Shown here: positions 57,400-64,000 of the stretch, piece by piece | Layout of the letters: each line of letters starts with the position of its first letter | How positions within the stretch are numbered: position 1 is the stretch's first letter | Source: Odiellus spinosus | Taxonomy: Eukaryota; Arthropoda; Arachnida; Opiliones; Phalangiidae | Assembly (NCBI GenBank): GCA_963920705.1 | Contig: OY987225.1 | Location: 34,325,458-34,389,457, forward strand | Direction of reading: 5' to 3' | Length of the DNA: 64,000 nt | Made by a program: the position numbers and the translations under genes | Notes under the pieces: generated by a model | What the model was told of the DNA's origin: nothing | What the model saw: the letters and a program-made list of their open reading frames with translations, nothing else | The model's database searches: none

Positions 57400-57840
57400 T
57401 TAAAGGGAGGATGCAACCTAACAACAAGTGATTTTTTTATCGATTCCTTATTGTTTAAATAGGCCTAATCCACTATTAAAAAAATTTACAAACAAATATT
57501 ACACTAGAAATAAATTTAAAACTTACCCTGAAAATAGGCTTAGTGGGATTCATGGAGCTCCTGATTTCCTCGCGTGTAAGGTCTAGCGACCAATCGCGCG
57601 CGACGTAAGTCTCGTGGAGATCTCGCGTGAACGACGGGCCTTCGCTCATTGGTCGCTAGACCTTACACGACGCGATTCAGGATCTCCATGAATCTCGCTA
57701 AGCCTATTTTCAGGGTAAGTTTTAAATTTATTTCTAGTTTAATATTTGTATTGTAAACTTTTTATCGATGGATTAGGCCTATTTAAACGATAAGGAATCG
57801 ATAAAAAATCACTTGTAATTAGGTTGCATTCTCCCTTTAA
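57400..57840. mobile_element. TTAA-type near-perfect palindrome, copy 14
   Basis: A 441-bp foldback with TTAA edges; left end TTAAAGGGAGGATGCAACC, right end GGTTGCATTCTCCCTTTAA. Arms of about 200 bp each are complementary with few mismatches. The centre (57597-57640) is CG-rich. Each arm has a CCAAT-type motif (57588-57596 and 57647-57655) beside GGTCTAGCG. The best preserved TTAA element here, hence probably young. Confidence 0.93.
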
Positions 57841-58909
57841 GCAGACGATACGTATCGTCCAATAATAACAAGCCGTTGAGGATAGAAAAATAAATTATTT
57901 TAATTATCTTTTAGATACGAACGCCTACGACTTTTACGTCAACGCGAAGATAAACCTACACGTAACATTACATGAAAATTTAATTTAGCTACACGTACAC
58001 GTTCTAAATTTTTCAAAACTATTAAACCCGTATCTTCAAGTAATTACTTCAACGTGTACGTTGATTTAAACTTAATTATTTAAATATTAAACTATCAACG
58101 CTTGATGTAGAAATATCTACACGTAGATGTACTACAGACACGTCCTCGAACGCGTACGTCAACTGGAAATTATCCATTAATATCAGAACGCGTAAAATAA
58201 GGGAATAAATGATAGAAAAATCGGTATAATTTCGCAATTCATTAAATATTCAGCTATAACGAATTCGTTATATCCGTATATGACGGCTTATATGGCTTTA
58301 AAAGAGTCTGTACGATTTGACAAATCTCTCGGATGAAGAAACGACTAACTGGTCTAACCGGTAGATGAGGAAAAGGGTTAGGGATGAAAGGAAGCTCAAG
58401 AGCAAAAGATGGAGTCGGGGGAAATAAAGGGAGAGACGTGTAGGCGCGTGGTGGCGGTTAGCGAACAAATGCGTCGGTGGTCTACCCTAGAAAAGAGAGA
58501 GGTTTCCCCGTTCCCAATCTAATTTGTCTAAGCAATGGGTCCAGCCACTCCCCTTTATCGCCCAAAATCCCTTAACCCCCCCTGTCCACCATCTCAATCC
58601 CTGTTTCTATCAATCGGCGACTGACCACCACGTCGGGACGAACCACGAAAGAACTAAAGAGAATTAGTGGGAGCCTAGAATAACAACACTTCTTAAATCT
58701 ATAAATCGCGCTAAAATTCGCGATTAATTATAATAATTAGTAGTTTAATTGGTAATGATTAATCTAAGTCAAGGATTATGGTAGAACGTAACTAGAGCTA
58801 CAAATTGAGACAAATCGCGTCAAAATCGGACAATAATTAACCCGATTAATAAAGTATTGCTTTTTAAATATAACTTCAATAGTGGGTTTGATTCGGATAT
58901 AATTTTTAT
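57841..58909. other. Unassigned DNA with ACGT-rich dyads
   Basis: From about 57955 to 58160 the words ACACGTACACGT, AACGTGTACGTT, TCTACACGTAGA and GCGTACGTC recur, several of them dyads. The rest includes purine-rich DNA (58340-58500) and a diverged AGCTACAAA-type repeat near 58794. No gene recognised. Confidence 0.45.
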
Positions 58910-59247
58910 CAGAAGCCGATGAAACCCTCCTTTGAAGTCTATTACTCTAATGTTCGATATAGCGCTCCTCTCTGTATGGGTAAAATTCACAATTTTACGA
59001 GATCGGAGGGGTCCTACTTCATACCCCCCTGTCTACGCAAAATTGGAAATTCTCTCTCTCCACAAACGACGACGTTTTTTTGACAAACTCCGAGGCTCCT
59101 AGAGATATTCGCTAGACGAACTCCCGCTCCGAAAATATCTACCGTTAGGAGGCGTACAAATCGCGCTTTTAGAAACTAACCCATACAGAGAGGGGGAAAC
59201 AAGACACGGGAGTAATAGACTTCAAAGGAGGGTTTCATCTACTTCTG
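58910..59247 (+). mobile_element. CAGAAG-family MITE, copy E (7-bp TSD TTTTTAT)
   Basis: A 338-bp copy from CAGAAGCCGATGAAACCC to GGGTTTCATCTACTTCTG with TTTTTAT directly flanking both ends. It has the same internal hairpin GTAAAATT-CAC-AATTTTAC and inverted CTCTCTGTATGGG blocks as copies C and D. Non-coding. Confidence 0.95.
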
Positions 59248-60249
59248 TTTTTATACAATAATTTGTTAAGTTTAGAAGAATATTTAGGTGTTGATATTTT
59301 AAAAATTTAATCACCAGATAAGTTAATTATAGGTTTCAATCTTAAAAAAATAGTTTTTTTCAACTACGTAATATTCAAATACAAATTCAGTATTAGCTAA
59401 ACTTTAAGTGAGCTTGAGATCAACAGAAATTAAAATTAATTTAAATAAACCATTAAAATATAATAAGATTTAATTAATATCATAATCTAACGTAATTAAA
59501 ACCTCCGTGAATTGAAATTTTTCCTAAAAGCAGGCGTTTCCTGGTAAGCTAGGTGGGGAAGCTCCATTCTAGGGGGTTGGACGAAATTAAGAAAAGATAG
59601 AGGCCATGCGCGGAAGTACGCTATAGTTCACCCTTTCTCTCTGGCGCAGCGAACGCGCGATCTCTAATTAGCGGAGGCCCTGGGATTAAAAAAAAGGGCA
59701 GGCGAGGACTCGAACGAAGAAGATCGTACGGAGGAAAAGGGAGGACAAGATGAAAAAGTCATTAGCGAATGAGAAGACGGAATGAGAGAGAAAACAACTA
59801 AGCAAGCGAGAGAGTGGCTTCCTACGCTAGCGCATGCTCAATACCGTACTTAAATATTATAGCGAGCTCTTATAAAACTAAAGAGAAAAGGGAAAAAGGG
59901 GGGGGGGGGGGCAGAAACTAAGGGTGGGCGAATGCCCCCGTCTTAATTATCTTTTCAGTCACAAAAAAATACCTCGTTAATAAACAAAAACAGCGAAGCC
60001 TAAAGAAATATAAACCATTTTAATTTCTACGGTTGAGAAAGAATAGTTTGGAATGAATTACCCTGACCATTTTTATAAATTTCCTTGACTAATTTTAATA
60101 TTTTTTTCTTCAATTTATTCTTACGAGAAATTCTCACTTATTTGACATAGTTTATCAATCAGGATCAGGATAGTTTACTCGCAATATGAAAAAAAAATTA
60201 TCTTAAAGCAAATATTACGATTAATTGGTAAACCAATCACGTATCAAAA
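59248..60249. other. Unassigned DNA with G14 run
   Basis: Fourteen G at 59898-59911. A purine-rich, GC-richer part at 59560-59830 lacks a convincing frame. TTACCCTGACC at 60059 foreshadows the next array. Confidence 0.45.
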
Positions 60250-60650
60250 TATTTAATTTCTGACCATTTGGTGCTCATTCTCAAATTCCCTAACTATTTA
60301 TGTCAATATACAAATTACCGGACTTTACCCTGACCTTTTGGGTCAATTTCCAAATTCCCTAACATTTCCATGACATTTCGGGTCAATTTCCTAATTCCCA
60401 GACTATTCCCTGACCTTTTGGGTCAATTTCCTAGTTTCATGAATTTTCCCTGACCTTTTGAGTCAATTCCCTGACTTTCCCTGATCTTTTGGATAAATTA
60501 CCAAATTCCCTGACTTTTCCCAGATGTTTAGGGTCAATTTCCAAATTCCCTGACTTTTCCCTGATCTTTTGGATAAATTACCAAATTCCCTGACTTTTCC
60601 CGGATCTTTAGGGTCAATTTATAAATTCCCTGACTATTCCTTGTTACATT
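60250..60650. repeat. 40-bp minisatellite (AAATTCCCTGACTTTTCCCT)
   Basis: About nine units of AAATTCCCTGACTTTTCCCT + GATCTTTTGGGTCAATTTCC, most regular at 60480-60640. The TTCCCTGAC word is shared with the CAGGGTTG elements and the 47-kb array, but the spacing differs. ACATTCCCTTTAA at 60646-60658 resembles a TTAA-type right end. Confidence 0.9.
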
Positions 60651-61734
60651 CCCTTTAACTATCAACAATGTCAAAAAAATCATTCGTTAAGAAACGTATA
60701 AAATCGAAATAAATTGAAGTTAAGAATCTTTTTAGCAGATTTCCTCCGTCGTTATAAAATAAAAGCAACAAAAATGTGCGAAATAAGTTTATACGGAGTT
60801 AACCTAACATCTGTGTCCTAATTTTGAGCCATCATTTTTTCATTAAACCAAAAAAAATAAAAAAAAAAAAAAAAGAACAGATTTGGTGAGGGATTTCTAA
60901 GCCTAAAAAAATAAGTCTGTTAAGTGTATTAGAGCCAACACAGTAAAACGTGGGGAGGTTTAAGGAATAAAGCTTCCTCTTTGCATTTCACTCTATTGCC
61001 TCCGTCCTTTAAGATGTTAGACAGAATATATAATATTTTACTCCTAAGGTTAAATCATTTAAGTTACATCCACACGGAGATTTTGAATCAACATTTTGAA
61101 TCCATTTAAATTAACCATATTAATTGGTATTTAATTATATATATTTAATAGCGAAATTAAAATTATAATTCAACGGTAAAAAAATCTATGAATTAATTTC
61201 AATCTTCCCGAAGCGAAAACTTAACTTTAAATTCAACAAAATAGTTAAAAATAATCCTAAAATGTAATAATAAACTATAATTAATCTCCGTAGTTGTAGT
61301 TAGTAGTAGGTTGTAAGATGGGTCTTAGTTAATGGAGAATTTTGCAAAGAGGGTGGGGTCCAGTACGGGGTCTCCTTCATTCGGGCAGTGGCCGAGGTGA
61401 TTTATCAGTTAGAGGTGGCAAAGACGGAGCGGCTAGTCAATACCCTTACCTCGCATCCCATCTCCGAACCCCTAGCTAAGACTAATCGTCTTTTCCTACA
61501 TTCAAACACCCCGCCAACTCTTTCCCCATTCAATACATTCAGTTCTACATTAAGTTTGCGCTTCTTACGAAGTAACGTAAAGCCCTAAGGCCCATTTTCA
61601 TCTCTACTGTTTGGTTTATTTAAGAAAGAACCGGGCCTAGCTTTATATTAACTGCAACTAAAACTAATTCCATTCACAAAAAAAAATACTGAATGGGTAG
61701 AAGAAAAAAAAACTTGGAAAATACAAGTCCATTT
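60651..61734. other. Unassigned DNA
   Basis: An A-rich tract at 60847-60875. A 66-codon frame at 61388-61588 lies in a GC-richer patch; I recognise no family and see no splice or promoter context, so it is not called. Confidence 0.4.
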
Positions 61735-62305
61735 CATTATTAGGTTTCAATACGACTAAAGCTACGCTGATTTCAAATTATAAATATAAATATATCACTT
61801 TCATTTAAATTAAATTATCTTTTGGTAGTATATTTGAAGGTCTATGGGAGGAATAATACAACAGAAGCTAGCAGCTTACGGTTAACCCAAGTCTATCAAA
61901 TGAAATTATTTTGATTTCAATACCTCTAAAGATACGCTGGTTTACGTATTTCAAATTAAAAATATAATTATCTTACTCTTATTTAAATTAAAATTTAGTT
62001 AAATTTTAGGATAATCTTTTGCTAGTAAATTTCATGGTCTCTTTGCGATGAATATTATTACAGAAGCTAGAAGCTTACGGCCAACGCAAGTCTATGAGAT
62101 GAAATTAATATTTGGATTTCAATACGTCTAAAGATACGCTGGTTTACATATTTAAAATTAAAAATATATCTCACTCTTATTTGAACTAAAATTGACCTTT
62201 TGGTACTAAGTTTAGAGGTCTCCATGGGAGGAATCCTACTACAGAAGCTAGCAGCTCACTGGTAACGCAAATCAATCAAATGAAATTCATATTTAGAATT
62301 AATTT
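61735..62305. repeat. Three diverged copies of a 170-200-bp repeat
   Basis: TTTCAATAC(G/C)(A/T)CTAAAG(C/A)TACGCTG begins near 61744, 61914 and 62116; each copy continues to a GGAGGAAT or GATGAAT block and ACAGAAGCTAG(C/A)AGCT. Confidence 0.85.
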
Positions 62306-62720
62306 CATTGAAACTTCGAACAAATTTATGGTTTAAAGTTAAATTTAGGATGTTTACGGGAGGAAAATAACTATCCCTAACTAATTACTCATTTCGATCT
62401 ATATTTTTAATTAATTTTTGCGTAACTTCAACAAATTTATGGTTGAAAATTAAATTTGTTTGTTTACGGAAGGAAAATAACTATCCATCCTACAATAACT
62501 TTAAGTCAATCTAAAGTAAATATTAAATTTTTATCATATCTTAATTTATTCAATGTTGATCAACTACGGGAGGGAAACTACTATCCAACTTACAATAATT
62601 TTAGTCTATCAAACTTAATTTGTAAAATTATTTAGGCTCTAAAAATCTGAAGATATTTAAAAATAGTTTTCTCTATAATACTAAAATGTGAACCTTCTAC
62701 GGAAGGAAAACTACTACATA
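62306..62720. repeat. Diverged tail of the preceding repeat
   Basis: TTTACGG(G/A)AGGAAAATAACTA recurs near 62353 and 62463, with related ACGGGAGGGAAACTACTATCC near 62566 and TACGGAAGGAAAACTACTAC near 62699. Period about 110-130 bp. Confidence 0.65.
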
Positions 62721-62869
62721 ACCTGCATTACATGACTTTAAATTTGGAGGTTTACGTCGGAAACCCACCATGATACAAACCATAGTAACTTAAGCCTAAT
62801 AACTTGTACTAATTTTTTATCAGACCTCAGAACTTAGATTACCTAAGTTTTAAGAGATTGAAGATCTAC

Positions 62870-63420
62870 CGGAGTGAACTTAATATCCAGTTGGTGGATT
62901 TCAATTATAAGCTGTAAAGCGTAGCGTAGCGCAACTTGTATAAGCTTAACAGGCTCATCTCCCGAGCCAATAAACTTGAGACTCGCTCGTTTGACTCAAA
63001 AGCTCCCCAAGTGAGCGATGATTTCAAAATTAAACCATCATCGTTAGCGCGTAATTAAATGCTTGCAGATTTACCGGAGTAAACCCAATATCCAGTTGGT
63101 GGTAAAGCGTAGCGCAGCGCAACTTGTATAAGCTTAACAGGCCCATCTCTCGAGCCCATAAAGGGTAGAAAGCGGAGTAATTGAAGGCCTCGCTTTGGCA
63201 AGGCAATTTTACAATTCTCGCAATTTTTGCGCAGCGCAGCGCAACTTGTATAAGCTTAGCAAGCTCATCTCTCGAGCGGTGTTATGGGTTGTTAGTATAA
63301 ACTTAACAGTAAACTTGACACTCACTCGATTAACCGAAAAAAAATTCCGAAGTTGAAAGCGTGCGATATACCGTATGATTTCCCAATTAAGTCATTATCG
63401 TTAGCGTTTAGGTGTACATA
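62870..63420. repeat. Three-copy long repeat with GCAGCGCAACTTGTATAAGC
   Basis: GCGCAACTTGTATAAGCTTA is at about 62930, 63117 and 63239, each followed by CATCTC(C/T)CGAGC. Copies 1 and 3 continue with AAACTTGA(G/C)ACTC(G/A)CTCG and ATCGTTAGCG; copy 2 is shortened. CCGGAGT(G/A)AAC and TATCCAGTTGGTGG precede copies 1 and 2. Confidence 0.88.
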
Positions 63421-64000
63421 TCTCATCCAATCCTGATTCATCGTCAATAGTAGAAGAATTTTGTCCAAAACCTCATCCTCGAAGATCATTTCATGGCTAC
63501 GATTATTATTAAGGTAAATTAGTTTCCAACCCTAATTATTTAACAATAGAAAAACCACCCCCCTGGGCCTAGCCTTGATCCAAGGCCTAACACTGAAAGA
63601 AATGTAGGCCAAGTCTTACTTTTAATGTGCATTTAAAACACCAATTCTCCTTGAAGTATCGAATCCGGCGTCTATTTTTAGACATTAAAACTCTATTTAC
63701 GCTTTACTTAATTATAATTTAAAATAATTGCGGGTAATAATTACTAATTCTAATAATTAACGAGATAAAAAAAAATTGCATAATCATTCCACCTTATTAC
63801 ATGGTCAAGATTCTCCTTAGTCACTGAATAAACCTGATTGGCGCATGTGACCCAGTGACGTAATTAGGTAAAAACGCAAATCATCTATGGAAACCATGGA
63901 GGATGGATACAAAAGCAATTGGAGAAAAGGGCGCTAAAAATTAAAAATATTAGGCCTAACTCACATATTTTGAATTTATTTCTGTATAACTTTTCAAATT
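63421..64000. other. Unassigned AT-rich DNA to window end
   Basis: Contains CAAGGCCTAA words near 63580 and no recognised element end. The minus-strand open stretch at 63326-63531 overlaps the preceding repeat and is discussed under rejected items. Confidence 0.45.

Noticed and set aside
63326..63531. Minus-strand open stretch bounded by an AG acceptor-like and a GTGAGT donor-like site, as an internal exon would be
   Set aside because: Its downstream half overlaps copy 3 of the 62870-63420 repeat, whose diverged copies do not keep the frame, and I recognise no protein family. Attractive but not supportable.

Overview
This window looks like nuclear DNA of a eukaryote, most likely an invertebrate animal; the sequence does not let me name a clade. 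It is strongly AT-rich and contains many short non-autonomous DNA transposons, many minisatellite arrays, long homopolymers and GA/CT/TA microsatellites. I find no operons, no ribosome binding sites, no recognisable transposase, no rRNA or tRNA gene and no CRISPR array. No open frame is longer than about 130 codons, and the longest ones are low-complexity, lie inside repeats, or match nothing I recognise. I therefore annotate no protein-coding gene. The window reads as a gene desert, a very long intron or repeat-rich intergenic DNA.

Four kinds of feature can be supported by eye, together about a third of the window. (1) Foldback elements with TTAA at both ends and termini TTAAAGGGA(T/G)(A/G)(A/G)TG..., about fourteen paired copies plus several single ends, spread from 257 to 57840. 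(2) A family of 308-338 bp elements with CAGAAG...CTTCTG termini, five complete copies (9719, 11034, 30256, 36134, 58910). Four have perfect 7-bp target-site duplications and one has a near-perfect 7-bp duplication. A separate 292-bp foldback at 45948 also has a perfect 7-bp duplication. (3) Single foldbacks of other types: a mariner-like palindrome with TA duplication (26343), a hAT-like MITE with an 8-bp duplication (55997), a Harbinger-like MITE with TAA duplication (10088), and three copies of a CAGGGTTG element (11829, 32735, 35205). (4) About twenty tandem arrays with units of 23, 28, 30, 31, 36, 40, 41, 46, 58, 90, 170 and 178 bp.

Layout. 1-9700: TTAA elements separated by unassigned AT-rich DNA, with 41-, 36- and 40-bp arrays. 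9700-15350: two CAGAAG elements, the CAGGGTTG element with its internal 28-bp array, a 1-kb 23-bp array, and an isolated X-box/TATA pair at 15333. 15350-26340: more 23-bp arrays and a 30-bp array, otherwise unassigned. 26340-38800: the densest transposon area. 38800-48800: 31-bp arrays, a composite 43.2-44.1 kb repeat, TTAA elements and the 7-bp-duplication foldback at 45.9 kb. 48800-57850: a seven-copy 178-bp satellite, 90-bp and 46-bp arrays, the hAT-like MITE and a 441-bp near-perfect TTAA palindrome. 57850-64000: the last CAGAAG copy, a 40-bp array and a cluster of diverged long-period repeats.

No genes are seen working together. What links the loci is transposon biology: non-autonomous elements that need transposases encoded elsewhere, elements nested in each other, a minisatellite apparently expanded inside a transposon copy, and CCAAT-type motifs placed symmetrically in the arms of several foldback elements.
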